Position numbers and translations under genes: made by a program. The notes beneath the pieces were generated by a model. It saw only the letters and a list, made by a program, of their open reading frames with translations. It searched no databases and had not been told where the DNA came from. Shown in pieces: positions 8,771-17,542 of a stretch of 64,000 nt of DNA. Source of the stretch: Nostoc sp. PCC 7107 (lineage in GTDB: Bacteria > Cyanobacteriota > Cyanobacteriia > Cyanobacteriales > Nostocaceae); contig NC_019676.1 in the NCBI RefSeq assembly GCF_000316625.1, positions 1,289,001-1,353,000 on the forward strand, in the 5' to 3' direction. Positions within the stretch are counted from its first letter, which is position 1, and the number at the start of each line of letters is the position of its first letter.

Positions 8771-10732
8771 ATGAAAATTTTCAGGAGAAAGGCATTGATG
8801 CAACAGCGATCGCCCATAATCAAACCAACTACGGCCAAGCCAGAGTTAGGCAAAATGAACCAAAAGCGAACGCCCAAATCTGTTGCTTGGTCTGGGGCGC
8901 TAATCGCCAGTTTAATGATGTTGCCAAATATTCTTGGCGGTACACCTGCCTTGGCACAAAGAGCAGAGCGCGAAATAAGTTATGGTGAGTTGATTAAAAG
9001 AACCGAAAAAGGCGAAGTCAAAAAAGTCGAGTTAGACGAAACCGAACAAACAGCCAAAGTATATTTACAAGGGCAGAAGCCAGATACACCACCTCTACAA
9101 GTCAGGCTTTTAAATCAAAATACAGAGTTAATTAATAAACTCAAAGCGAAAAACGTCGATTTTGGTGAGGTGTCTTCAGCTAACAGTCGAGCCGCAGTCG
9201 GTTTGTTAATTAACCTGATGTGGATTTTGCCTTTAGTAGCTTTAATGTTACTATTCCTGCGTCGTTCGACAAATTCTTCTAGCCAAGCCATGAACTTTGG
9301 CAAATCCAGAGCGCGGTTTCAAATGGAAGCCAAAACCGGCGTAAAATTTGACGATGTGGCAGGTGTTGAAGAAGCTAAAGAAGAACTCCAAGAAGTCGTT
9401 ACTTTTTTGAAGCAGCCAGAAAGATTCACCGCTGTCGGCGCACGCATTCCTAAAGGTGTGTTGTTAGTTGGGCCGCCAGGAACAGGTAAAACCTTACTCG
9501 CAAAAGCGATCGCTGGGGAAGCTAGCGTACCATTTTTTAGTATTTCCGGCTCAGAATTTGTGGAAATGTTTGTTGGTGTGGGTGCTTCCCGTGTCCGCGA
9601 TTTGTTTAAGAAAGCCAAAGAAAATGCGCCCTGTCTAATATTTATTGATGAAATCGACGCTGTAGGTAGACAACGGGGTGCGGGTATTGGTGGCGGTAAC
9701 GATGAACGAGAACAAACTCTCAACCAGTTGCTGACCGAAATGGATGGTTTTGAAGGTAATACAGGCATCATTATTATTGCCGCTACCAACCGTCCCGATG
9801 TTTTAGACGCAGCCTTATTGCGTCCCGGACGTTTTGACAGACAAGTAATGGTTGATGCACCAGATTTAAAAGGGCGATTAGAAATATTGCAAGTTCACGC
9901 CCGTAATAAGAAAATTGACGAGAGTGTGTCATTAGATGCGATCGCTCGTCGCACACCTGGGTTTACTGGTGCAGATTTAGCCAACTTACTCAACGAAGCC
10001 GCCATTCTCACCGCCAGAAGACGCAAAGAGGCAATCACCATCTTAGAAATCAACGATGCAGTTGACCGAGTAGTTGCGGGGATGGAAGGTACACCCTTAG
10101 TAGATAGTAAAATTAAACGCTTAATTGGCTATCACGAAGTTGGCTATGCCATAGTCGGAACCTTGCTCAAAGACCATGACCCAGTACAAAAAGTATCCTT
10201 GATTCCGCGCGGACAATCACGGGGTTTAACTTGGTTCACTCCTGACGAAGAACATTTTTTAATGTCGCGATCGCAACTAAAAGCCAGAATTACCGCTGTC
10301 TTAGGTGGTAGAGCCGCCGAAGAAGTCATTTTTGGTTTACCGGAGATCACTGGCGGGATGCGCGAAAACCGCAAATTAGAATATGCTACATCCATAGCAC
10401 GGCAGATGGTGACACAGTATGGGATGTCGGAAATCGGGCAATTTTCCTTAGAAGCTCCCAACAGTGAAGTATTTCTGGGGCGTGACTGGATGAGCAAATC
10501 CGAATATTCCGAAGAAATTGCCTCTCAAATTGATCGGAAAGTACGGGAAATTGTCAGCCAATGCTATGACACCGCAAAACGCCTGATTCAAGAAAACCGC
10601 ACATTAGTTGACCATTTAGTAGAGACTTTGATTGAGCAAGAAACAATTGATGGAGAGCAATTTAGACAAATTGTCTCTGAACATCAGGATAAGCAAGTAG
10701 TGGATGCAGTGACTGTCGCTGTACCTAATTAA
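8771..10732 (+). CDS. FtsH-like AAA+ protein with broken zinc site (predicted pseudoprotease)
   Basis: 653 residues with a membrane anchor at about 40-57 and a second helix at about 141-163. The AAA+ module is intact: Walker A GPPGTGKT (234-241), Walker [10 protein letters not shown], and [17 protein letters not shown]. The protease domain is aligned over its whole length, but the zinc motif reads HEVGY (455-459) instead of HExxH. By gapless alignment to its neighbour, Lys535 stands where the Asp zinc ligand should be. Two of the three zinc ligands are thus lost while the frame and ATPase are kept. This resembles the FtsHi proteins of chloroplasts, which keep ATPase function without proteolysis. 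Inference: a membrane unfoldase, or a subunit that forms mixed hexamers with active FtsH. AAGGG lies upstream of the chosen ATG. Confidence 0.9.
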   Translation: MKIFRRKALMQQRSPIIKPTTAKPELGKMNQKRTPKSVAWSGALIASLMMLPNILGGTPALAQRAEREISYGELIKRTEKGEVKKVELDETEQTAKVYLQGQKPDTPPLQVRLLNQNTELINKLKAKNVDFGEVSSANSRAAVGLLINLMWILPLVALMLLFLRRSTNSSSQAMNFGKSRARFQMEAKTGVKFDDVAGVEEAKEELQEVVTFLKQPERFTAVGARIPKGVLLVGPPGTGKTLLAKAIAGEASVPFFSISGSEFVEMFVGVGASRVRDLFKKAKENAPCLIFIDEIDAVGRQRGAGIGGGNDEREQTLNQLLTEMDGFEGNTGIIIIAATNRPDVLDAALLRPGRFDRQVMVDAPDLKGRLEILQVHARNKKIDESVSLDAIARRTPGFTGADLANLLNEAAILTARRRKEAITILEINDAVDRVVAGMEGTPLVDSKIKRLIGYHEVGYAIVGTLLKDHDPVQKVSLIPRGQSRGLTWFTPDEEHFLMSRSQLKARITAVLGGRAAEEVIFGLPEITGGMRENRKLEYATSIARQMVTQYGMSEIGQFSLEAPNSEVFLGRDWMSKSEYSEEIASQIDRKVREIVSQCYDTAKRLIQENRTLVDHLVETLIEQETIDGEQFRQIVSEHQDKQVVDAVTVAVPN

Positions 10733-10750
10733 AGGTTTAAGATTGCCGAT

Positions 10751-10783
10751 ATGTAGAGATGTTGCATGACAACATCTCTACAT
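10751..10783. repeat. 14-bp-stem palindrome between convergent genes
   Basis: ATGTAGAGATGTTG and CAACATCTCTACAT form a perfect 14-bp stem with loop CATGA. It lies between the ends of the FtsH-like gene and the HdeD-like gene, so it can end transcription in both directions, although no T-tract follows. The GTAGAGA...TCTCTAC design is common as a dispersed palindrome in Nostoc-type genomes (from memory). Confidence 0.65.
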
Positions 10784-10795
10784 AATTATGCGACT

Positions 10796-11374
10796 TTACA
10801 ATAGTCTGCGTTGTTCTCCCCACTTGCGTAGTCTTAAAGCCAACAACAACATTAAAACCCCAAAGACAATCGCATAAGCAGCCATTATCCACAAAATTGC
10901 CAATGCTCCAGCTATAGGCCAAATAATTAGCAGAACGCCAAAAATTAGGGATGCAATACCTGCTGCTATGAGCAACCATTCATTTTCAATGTCTTGGCGC
11001 AGCTGATTTGCTGTAATAATCTCGAATATACCAGTGATAATTGCCCAAGCAGCTATTAAATAAAGCAAAATTAGTGCAGTGATTCCTGGCCAAATAAATG
11101 CCATGACTCCCACTGCAACTCCAATTGCGCCTTCTATTACCAACAACCATCCGTGGATATTGCCAAGATGATCTTTAAATCCAGCGATCGCTAATAATAT
11201 TCCACCACCTAGCGCAAACGCAGCAAACAGAAATACCAAAGCTGTTAAAGTAATTCCCGGCCAAAATAGTGCGGTTAAGCCAAATATGATAGCGAGTGTT
11301 CCACGCAATGCGAGTGTCCACCAATTTCTTGCTAACCGGATTCCTATCCTCATCGGATCAAAATTCTCTGTCAT
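10796..11374 (-). CDS. HdeD/DUF308-family membrane protein
   Basis: 192 residues from the ATG at 11374 (MTENFDPMRIGIRLARNWW). Six hydrophobic helices occur in three repeated pairs. The recurring pattern FGLTALFWPGIT, GVMAFIWPGIT and FGVLLIIWPIAGA is the repeat signature of the HdeD (acid-resistance) family. The protein is in the plasma membrane and its exact role in cyanobacteria is unknown. An IS element sits 40 bp upstream of the start, in the same orientation as this gene, so the native promoter is probably displaced. Expression may now depend on read-through from the element or on what remains in the 40 bp. A longer start (11428) would read out of the IS inverted repeat and is unlikely. 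Confidence 0.85.
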   Translation of the reverse strand: MTENFDPMRIGIRLARNWWTLALRGTLAIIFGLTALFWPGITLTALVFLFAAFALGGGILLAIAGFKDHLGNIHGWLLVIEGAIGVAVGVMAFIWPGITALILLYLIAAWAIITGIFEIITANQLRQDIENEWLLIAAGIASLIFGVLLIIWPIAGALAILWIMAAYAIVFGVLMLLLALRLRKWGEQRRLL

Positions 11375-11404
11375 AGATTTAATCCATGAAATTAGAGAGC
11401 AGAA

Positions 11405-11413
11405 GGAAAAGTA
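11405..11413. repeat. 9-bp target-site duplication, left copy
   Basis: GGAAAAGTA directly abuts the left inverted repeat of the IS element at 11414 and is repeated at 12688-12696. Confidence 0.9.
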
Positions 11414-12687
11414 CTGAAGGGGTGACAAAAAAGTTATAAAGCAGACTGGATAAGAGTCATAGCCCGTAGACCTTGTTGAAAATATGGCAGTTTACTGGGC
11501 TTGAGGCGCATCAATTCATGAGCTAAATCAGCCCAAAATTCCATTGCCCCTACCCATAACTGACCATACAAACCAATCCAAAAAGCACTATGTCGGCGGT
11601 GCAATCGTTGTAACTCCTTCAGACGACCAACATATTTTTGTAGTCCAGAGGAGCGAGAATTACGACCAACTAAAATAGCACAAGTATAGGCAATAGCAAT
11701 TAATAAAATCAGTGCTATCAAACGTTGACCATCAGCATAAGTAGATTCGAGATTATACCCCCCAGTTTTACAATCTTTAAACATGGCTTCGATACCACTC
11801 CGCAACTTAAATGCTTTAATGGCATCTTTGAGACTATCAAGGTTAGTTAATAAAAACCAGCCAGCAGGCTCAACAACTCCACGATATTTGCGCTTGTAAT
11901 ATCCGGCGAGATTAAAAATTGGCAAACCCTTTCTGTTTAGTTGCTTGAATCCCTGTCAAAAAAAACGAGATGCCAGGAGTTAATCCCAAAGATTGTAAGC
12001 GTTGGTGTGATTGGTTTTCTTGCCGAATATAAGTACCTTGTTTCTGACGCAATACAAAGTCAATGCCCTTGCTATGTAACCAATTTGCTAGTTTTATACT
12101 GTGGAATTCTCTATCTCCCAGTACCAGCATTTGATATCCCTTAAATAACTGCAATAGTGGACGAATTAATTTTTTCTGCTCTCCCAAATTGCTACATCCT
12201 TTTTTAGGTAACAATAGCCAGTACACAGGTATTGCTCTTTTTTGTTCTATTAAACTAATTACAAATACATTTTGTGAACGCCATTGTGTTCTATCAATCG
12301 CAAATATTAGCCGTTTCTCTCCTCTTTTCAGACTATTTTTCACCCATCGTTTGAGCAGGGGAAACCACAGATATGGAATCGACAACTGAGGTAGTAGTAA
12401 AAAATCTTTGTATACTCCGCCTCCGACTTTCAAATTTTATCGGTTGTGGAAATACTGTTGCTAGTTTCTCAATTGTCACAGTTTTATGAAATTGCAATAG
12501 CATTAGTAAGATTTCTAGCATCTTGTACTGTGCGGGTGTCAGTACATTTTGAAAGCAGTTTTGGTAGAATTTAGGTAACATTATCATTTGATAGGTCTTG
12601 TTGAGAATACCTGACCTATCTTTTTTTACCCCAAAACGGTCACGCTCCTCTATTTTCTTGGCTTCAGCCGCTTTGTCACCCCTTCAG
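11414..12687 (-). mobile_element. IS4-family-like insertion sequence, copy A (1274 bp)
   Basis: It is bounded by perfect 16-bp inverted repeats CTGAAGGGGTGACAAA / TTTGTCACCCCTTCAG and flanked by a 9-bp duplication, GGAAAAGTA. The same element lies at 46571-47840 (1270 bp). The two copies appear identical except for four homopolymer runs, each one base longer here. The transposase runs on the minus strand and is broken in this copy. The intact 9-bp duplication shows that this copy arrived by transposition and has not recombined since. Confidence 0.93.
11434..12587 (-). pseudogene. IS4-type DDE transposase, copy A, frameshifted
   Basis: It would encode about 384 residues starting MIMLPKFYQN. 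Catalytic candidates are Asp in AIDRTQW, Asp in VLGDREFHS and Glu in SGIEAMFKDCKTGGY. The reading frame is broken twice relative to copy B: a run of 6 A at 12399-12404 (5 T in copy B at 46853-46857) and 5 A at 11914-11918 (4 T in copy B). A third run, 8 A at 11958-11965, is in frame here but out of frame in copy B, where it is 7. Full-length transposase is therefore not expected unless the run lengths are sequencing errors. Confidence 0.88.
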
Positions 12688-12696
12688 GGAAAAGTA
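12688..12696. repeat. 9-bp target-site duplication, right copy
   Basis: GGAAAAGTA follows the right inverted repeat directly, matching 11405-11413. Confidence 0.9.
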
Positions 12697-13195
12697 TTTG
12701 GTGGTTCACCCATTTCCTCACAAGTGCTGCGGTTTAGGGTTTGCACACTATTTGTATAAAAATTTGTTCTTTAACTGTCATTAAATACGCATATTTACGC
12801 ACAAGTTCCTTATAAGTGCGTGTATCTATATCATGTTGAAAAATCAATTATTACTCAGTAATTTAAAGATTCTTGGTTCAGCATCACTATGTGAGCTAAG
12901 ACTCATCGCTATTACACCTATTTAATAAATGGCGTTGCTTGCTAAACTCAGCATAAAAATTTCTTACTCTTCTTCCATCTGACTAATGGTGCATGGTGCT
13001 AGATAGATTAATCTTCCTGGGGAAAGACGTACGTGAGAAAACTTTTAATATGGCCTTGCGATTTTTACCTTGGTTGTGACATACTCAAAACAATAAATAC
13101 GGTAAATCTATCGAGTTGGTGGTGTTTAGACTTTGAAAGTTTGGCGGGTGGACAAGCGTTTGACCCGTTGCTAACCGTACAGCCAGGAATAAACA
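12697..13195. other. intergenic, original hdeD upstream region plus TPR gene leader
   Basis: Before the IS insertion this sequence lay directly in front of the HdeD-like gene, so its promoter is probably here. An inverted repeat, ACGCAC/GTGCGT, spans about 12798-12822. The short frame at 13033-13221 overlaps the next gene's start and has no family resemblance. Confidence 0.4.
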
Positions 13196-14506
13196 ATGCT
13201 AAAAGACGCGCAAGGACTTGAAGTAACAACCGATTCACCAGCAGCGATCGCAGCCATCAACCAGTTTATGGAACAATCCCTCAGTTATGGCAAAGATACT
13301 GAAGCTGTGATTCTTGAAGGTGTAAAAGCAGATCCAGGCTGTGCAATGGTTTATGCCTATACAGCGGCTTATTATCTGACGCAAGAAAATGCTCAGGCGT
13401 GGAAACAAGCGAGACCTTATTTGCAAGCGGCGCAATGCCATTTAGTCGGAATCACAAAACGAGAACGATTGTATATTCAGGCGATCGCCGCTTGGGCGAT
13501 GGGAGCAATTGATCAGGCGATCGCCCTACACGAAGAATTAGCCGCAAATTATCCGCGTGATTTAATTTCGGTACAACAGGGACAATATCACTACTTCTAT
13601 TTAGGCGATAAAGAAAGATTACTCAAAATCGCCCAAAACGTTCTAATTGCTAATCCAGAAAATCATTATTTATACGGTATGGTGGCCTTTGGTTTAGAAC
13701 AATGCCATCAACTAGAACAAGCCGAAGCAATGGGTCGAAAAGCAACCACCATCAATCGCTATGATCCTTGGGCGCATCATGCAGTTGCCCACGTTATGGA
13801 AACTCAAGGCAGAGTAGATGAGGGTATCGCTTGGATGGAAAGCCTGGCTGATACCTGGGAAAACTGCAACTCTATGTTGTACACACACAATTGGTGGCAT
13901 ATAGCGCTTTATTACCTAGAGCGAGGTGATATGCAGAAGGTATTAGCTATATACGATACTCATGTGTGGGGTCGGGCAACCAAAGAATCTCCCAAAGATC
14001 AGGTAGGAGCGATCGCATTGTTGTTAAGGCTAGAGTTGCGCGGAGTTAATGTCGGTAATCGTTGGCAAGATTTAAGCACTTATTTGTTGCCGCGGATTGA
14101 TGAACATGCCTTACCCTTTCAAGATTTGCACTATATCTATGCCTTAGCCAGAGCTAGACGATTTGACTGGGTGAATGAGATGTATCTGAGTATGCAAAAA
14201 CATTCTCAGAGCATTAATCCATACTTGCGTCAGAACTGGTTAAAAGTAGCAATTCCGGCAGCCAGAGGGATGATTGCCCATGCCAAAGGTGAGTATTCCA
14301 TCGCTAAATCTGAATTAAAAATCGTCTTACCACTACTGCATCGGATCGGTGGTAGTCATACTCAACGAGTCTTATTTGAGCAGATATATCGAGATGCAAT
14401 TTGGCATAGTGAAAAACAAACTCAGGTTTATGCCATTGCTACTGCAAAAGAAAAGGTAACTACTTCACAACAACTCGTAGCAGGTATCCTCAATGACCGA
14501 CAATAA
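13196..14506 (+). CDS. TTC38-like tetratricopeptide repeat protein
   Basis: 436 residues of all-helical sequence with degenerate TPR units. It begins KDAQGLEVTTDSPAAIAAIN, a start characteristic of the tetratricopeptide-38 family. Conserved blocks are AWHHAVAHVMETQGR-like (here PWAHHAVAHVMETQGR, ~197-212) and HNWWHIALYYLERG (~232-245). There is no signal peptide or membrane helix, so it is cytosolic. The biochemical role of TTC38 proteins is not established; they probably act as scaffolds. The ATG at 13196 fits the family start. The next gene starts 36 bases or fewer after the stop, on the same strand, which suggests co-transcription. Confidence 0.85.
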   Translation: MLKDAQGLEVTTDSPAAIAAINQFMEQSLSYGKDTEAVILEGVKADPGCAMVYAYTAAYYLTQENAQAWKQARPYLQAAQCHLVGITKRERLYIQAIAAWAMGAIDQAIALHEELAANYPRDLISVQQGQYHYFYLGDKERLLKIAQNVLIANPENHYLYGMVAFGLEQCHQLEQAEAMGRKATTINRYDPWAHHAVAHVMETQGRVDEGIAWMESLADTWENCNSMLYTHNWWHIALYYLERGDMQKVLAIYDTHVWGRATKESPKDQVGAIALLLRLELRGVNVGNRWQDLSTYLLPRIDEHALPFQDLHYIYALARARRFDWVNEMYLSMQKHSQSINPYLRQNWLKVAIPAARGMIAHAKGEYSIAKSELKIVLPLLHRIGGSHTQRVLFEQIYRDAIWHSEKQTQVYAIATAKEKVTTSQQLVAGILNDRQ

Positions 14507-14542
14507 TTGAGTACTATTTCCAGCTTGAGGACTAGATTGATC

Positions 14543-15034
14543 ATGATTCGTTCACTCACAGCGATCGCCCAGCGACATCTATTAAAGATTACTCTTGTAA
14601 TATTTATCACCATAGCTAGTAGCTGCATCCTACCTACTCCTACTTGGGCAGATTCTTCTAACTTGGGAGTTGATCATGGTCATCTAACTTCTTGTCCAAG
14701 TTCTCCAAACTGCGTTGTTAGTCAAGACGCTGATGTCGAACATAGCATTGACGCGATCGCATATCATACAGACCGCGATACAGCACGAGCCACCTTACTC
14801 AAAGTTCTCACTGTTGTGCCGCGCACAGAGGTGATAGAACAGACAGATAATTACATCCACGCTCTTTCTAAAAGCCGGATATTCAAATTTGTTGATGATG
14901 TGGAGTTTTATTTTCCTACTGATGAGTCAGTGATTCATATTCGTTCTGCGTCTCGCGTTGGACAGTCTGATCTTGGTGTGAACCGCAGACGTTTAGAGCA
15001 AATTCGTTTAGCTCTGCGCGATTTAAATATTTAG
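14543..15034 (+). CDS. DUF1499 family secreted protein
   Basis: 163 residues from the ATG at 14543. A TTG start 36 bases earlier is possible, but the ATG leaves a cleaner signal sequence. The N-terminus has basic residues followed by the hydrophobic stretch LVIFITIASS, and probable Sec cleavage after PTWA. The mature part has the DUF1499 hallmarks LTSCPSSPNCVVSQ, DDVEFYFP and IHIRSASRVGQSDLGVNRRR. The function of DUF1499 is unknown. The protein is expected in the periplasm or thylakoid lumen. It is probably in an operon with the TPR gene. Confidence 0.85.
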   Translation: MIRSLTAIAQRHLLKITLVIFITIASSCILPTPTWADSSNLGVDHGHLTSCPSSPNCVVSQDADVEHSIDAIAYHTDRDTARATLLKVLTVVPRTEVIEQTDNYIHALSKSRIFKFVDDVEFYFPTDESVIHIRSASRVGQSDLGVNRRRLEQIRLALRDLNI

Positions 15035-15051
15035 TATATTACTGGCGATCG

Positions 15052-15864
15052 CTAACCAATTACCTCATAACCTGCCTGAATTGCAGTATTGTAGATTGTA
15101 GCGATCGCCTGATAATCTGACCAATCCATAGTAGCGAAACGCTTCACACCAACTTTTTGCATCGCGGTTTGAAGTTCTGCATCTGGGTGGAGTAAAGCTG
15201 CTTGCACCTGCTGAATCAATGATTGATCTAAATGTTGGGCTGCGACTAAAGGCGGCATCGGACATGGGCCGATAGATTCTACTACTCGTATATGCTGCGA
15301 TAAATCGGGACAATCTCGTAGTTCTTGCTCCAAGACTACACTATCAATACCTGCACAATCCGCCAGCCCCTCAATTACCCAACGAATTGAACGCTGATGA
15401 AACCCCGATTGTATCGTCTTTCCAAAAAACCTTTTTGGGTGTTTGCCTTGTATTAACCGATGTCGAAGTAAATTATAGCCACTATTAGAGCCAGGGTCGT
15501 TGTAACACAGGACTTTATCAGCCAAATCTGCAAAGCTGTATAAATAGCTGTTTGCATTGACAATCACATCCGTAAAGTAAACCGGACGATTTTGATAGCG
15601 TGGTGCTTCCATCACTGGCGCAACTATAGGCTGCAACTGATTTGCCACCACTTGATGATATCTAACTAAAGGTAAGCCACAGATAAATGCTAGGTCTAGC
15701 TGCTCTGTTAATAGTATTGGGTCTGCTAGGGGGTCATATTTACTGGCTTGCAGTTGGGTTTCCACTCCCACAATCCGACCAATGTAAGCCATAATTGCTT
15801 CATAAAACCAGAACCAATTAGGTGCTAAGTGAGATACAACCCGCAGCTTTATTCGTTCACTCAC
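15052..15864 (-). CDS. PhnD-like phosphate/phosphonate binding-protein fold, no signal peptide
   Basis: 270 residues with a GTG start at 15864 that overlaps the stop of the upstream gene (GTGA), so it is translationally coupled. The sequence has the PhnD (PF12974-type) layout: LDLAFICGLPLVRYHQ, YFTDVIVNANSY, CYNDPGSNSGYNLLRHRL, then GLADCAGIDSVVLEQ. Free-standing PhnD proteins carry a signal peptide and lie beside phnC/phnE. Here there is neither signal peptide nor transporter genes. Inference: a cytosolic ligand-binding protein or sensor of an oxyanion or phosphonate-like ligand. The paired small membrane protein may tether it. Confidence 0.78.
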   Translation of the reverse strand: MSERIKLRVVSHLAPNWFWFYEAIMAYIGRIVGVETQLQASKYDPLADPILLTEQLDLAFICGLPLVRYHQVVANQLQPIVAPVMEAPRYQNRPVYFTDVIVNANSYLYSFADLADKVLCYNDPGSNSGYNLLRHRLIQGKHPKRFFGKTIQSGFHQRSIRWVIEGLADCAGIDSVVLEQELRDCPDLSQHIRVVESIGPCPMPPLVAAQHLDQSLIQQVQAALLHPDAELQTAMQKVGVKRFATMDWSDYQAIATIYNTAIQAGYEVIG

Positions 15865-16124
15865 TTACTACTCTCCATATCCAATTCATCTTGCTGTGTG
15901 GTAAATATCAGCAACTTGCGATAAGACCAATGAATGCTGAGGAACATTAGACTCATTAAGGTTAAAAACATAATGCTGAAAACTATTCCGTAGCTTTTAG
16001 TGTGCCACCACAAGCGGCGGGTAAATGCTGTTGCCAACAGCGCTGGCTGCAATATTTGATGAATATTTTGAGAATTATTTAAGCTGATAGTCAAGGATGC
16101 TGTGTTTTGCTGTGCAATTGCCAT
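15861..16124 (-). CDS. small single-pass membrane protein, coupled to PhnD-like gene
   Basis: 87 residues with one strong membrane helix at about 45-66 (VFSIMFLTLMSLMFLS). It is preceded by a polar N-terminal region (TASLTISLNNSQN) and followed by a short charged tail. The stop codon overlaps the start of the PhnD-like gene by 4 bases, so the two form an operon with translational coupling. I do not recognise a family. A role as membrane partner of the binding protein is inference from the coupling only. Confidence 0.65.
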   Translation of the reverse strand: MAIAQQNTASLTISLNNSQNIHQILQPALLATAFTRRLWWHTKSYGIVFSIMFLTLMSLMFLSIHWSYRKLLIFTTQQDELDMESSK

Positions 16125-16313
16125 TTTTACTACCTTTTACGGCTAAATATCAAATACGGTATTTCGATAGAGTTAGTGATGTATATTAAATATCGCATAG
16201 CTTGAGGCAACAAGCAAGTTTTCAGCAAAGTATTTACATTGCCCCGTTTCTTCTTGATGATGTGTCACGCTGGTAATGAAGAATTTAATGCCTTATTTCA
16301 AGTCCCAGCGAGA

Positions 16314-16946
16314 ATGTCTAATCAAGATTGGTTATCAAATTTGCGAAAAAACAGAGCGATCGCCGTTATCCGTGCCTCAAAAATAGAATTAGGAGAGCAG
16401 ATGGCAATGGCGGTAGCATCTGGGGGAATGCAGCTAATAGAGATTACCTGGAATAGCGATCGCGCCGCAGAATTGATCGCTAAATTACGCATGAAATTAC
16501 CTGATTGTCTGATTGGGACAGGTACATTATTCAACGTGCAGCAGTTACAAGATGCGATCGCCGCTGGATCGCAATTTTTATTTTCGCCTCATCTTGACAT
16601 AGAAATGATTAACGCCGCCGTTACCAAAGATGTGCCGATTATTCCAGGGGCGCTGACTCCCACAGAAATTGTGAATGCTTGGCATCATGGCGCTAGTTGC
16701 GTGAAGGTATTTCCAGTGCAAGCCTTGGGAGGAGTCAGTTATATCAAGAGCTTACAAGCGCCGTTGGGGCATATTCCTTTAATTCCGACTGGTGGGGTAA
16801 CGCTGGAAAATGCCCCAGAATTTATCCAAGCTGGGGCTGTGGCTGTGGGGTTAAGTAGTGAATTATTTCCGAAAAAGTTGGTAGCGGCAGAAAATTGGCA
16901 AGCGATCGCTCAACACACTAGTAACCTAATACAGAAATTAGCGTAA
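16314..16946 (+). CDS. eda: KDPG/KHG aldolase family (2-keto-3-deoxy-6-phosphogluconate aldolase)
   Basis: 210 residues from the ATG at 16314 (MSNQDWLSNLRKNRAIAVIR). An earlier in-frame start adds 25 residues with no family match. The catalytic Glu is in LIEITWNS and the Schiff-base Lys in SCVKVFPVQALGG. The phosphate-binding region is LIPTGGVTLEN, and GTGTLFN and FSPHLD are also conserved. The enzyme splits KDPG to pyruvate and glyceraldehyde-3-phosphate (Entner-Doudoroff), or acts on 4-hydroxy-2-oxoglutarate. No phosphogluconate dehydratase gene is adjacent. The protein is cytosolic. Confidence 0.88.
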   Translation: MSNQDWLSNLRKNRAIAVIRASKIELGEQMAMAVASGGMQLIEITWNSDRAAELIAKLRMKLPDCLIGTGTLFNVQQLQDAIAAGSQFLFSPHLDIEMINAAVTKDVPIIPGALTPTEIVNAWHHGASCVKVFPVQALGGVSYIKSLQAPLGHIPLIPTGGVTLENAPEFIQAGAVAVGLSSELFPKKLVAAENWQAIAQHTSNLIQKLA

Positions 16947-17029
16947 CAAAATACACACTTACTGAATTTTTAGGCTACAAAGTAAAAAGGAAACAGTTCT
17001 TAAGACTCCCTCTTTCAACTGCATACATC

Positions 17030-17542
17030 ATGAAAAGTCTGATTAATTCTCACCCCATACACCACTGGAAAAAATTGGTTATGGGTGCAGCAATATGTTT
17101 GAGTGTGATTGGTGTTGGCACAAATACAGTCACGGCCAGTTCCAAAAACGAGACAATCAAACAAAACATCCAAACTCTACAAAAATCTGACCAACGTTGG
17201 ATTCAAATTAATCTCTCAACCCAAAGATTAACAGCATGGGAAGGGAGAAAATCTGTTTATGCAGTGACTATTTCCACGGGTAAACAATCCACTCCCACAA
17301 GGATTGGTAGCTTTAAGATTCAATCTAAGCATAAATCAACCCGAATGCGCGGCAGAGACTATGACGTTCCCAACGTTCCCTATGCAATGTTTTACCAAGG
17401 TAACTACGGAATTCATGGAGCCTACTGGCATAAAAAATTTGGCACACCAGTAAGTCACGGTTGCATCAACGTCGCGCCTAACCATGCTAAATGGCTATTC
17501 AATTGGGCATCGTTAGGAACACCTGTGGTCATCCACAAGTAA
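17030..17542 (+). CDS. L,D-transpeptidase (YkuD), first of two neighbours
   Basis: 170 residues: a signal peptide (AAICLSVIGVGTNTVTAS) followed by a YkuD catalytic domain. The catalytic signature is GIHGAYWHKKFGTPVSHGCI, with the His, Ser-His-Gly-Cys nucleophile and Arg/Asn context intact. SVYAVTISTGKQSTPTRIG is the conserved substrate-side stretch. Exported enzymes of this family make 3-3 crosslinks in peptidoglycan or attach proteins to it. A close paralogue lies about 490 bp downstream on the same strand. The domain is short, without LysM or other wall-binding modules. Confidence 0.9.
   Translation: MKSLINSHPIHHWKKLVMGAAICLSVIGVGTNTVTASSKNETIKQNIQTLQKSDQRWIQINLSTQRLTAWEGRKSVYAVTISTGKQSTPTRIGSFKIQSKHKSTRMRGRDYDVPNVPYAMFYQGNYGIHGAYWHKKFGTPVSHGCINVAPNHAKWLFNWASLGTPVVIHK

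Noticed and set aside
13033-13221. 62-codon plus-strand frame before the TPR gene
   Set aside because: It overlaps the TPR gene start and has no protein-like features.
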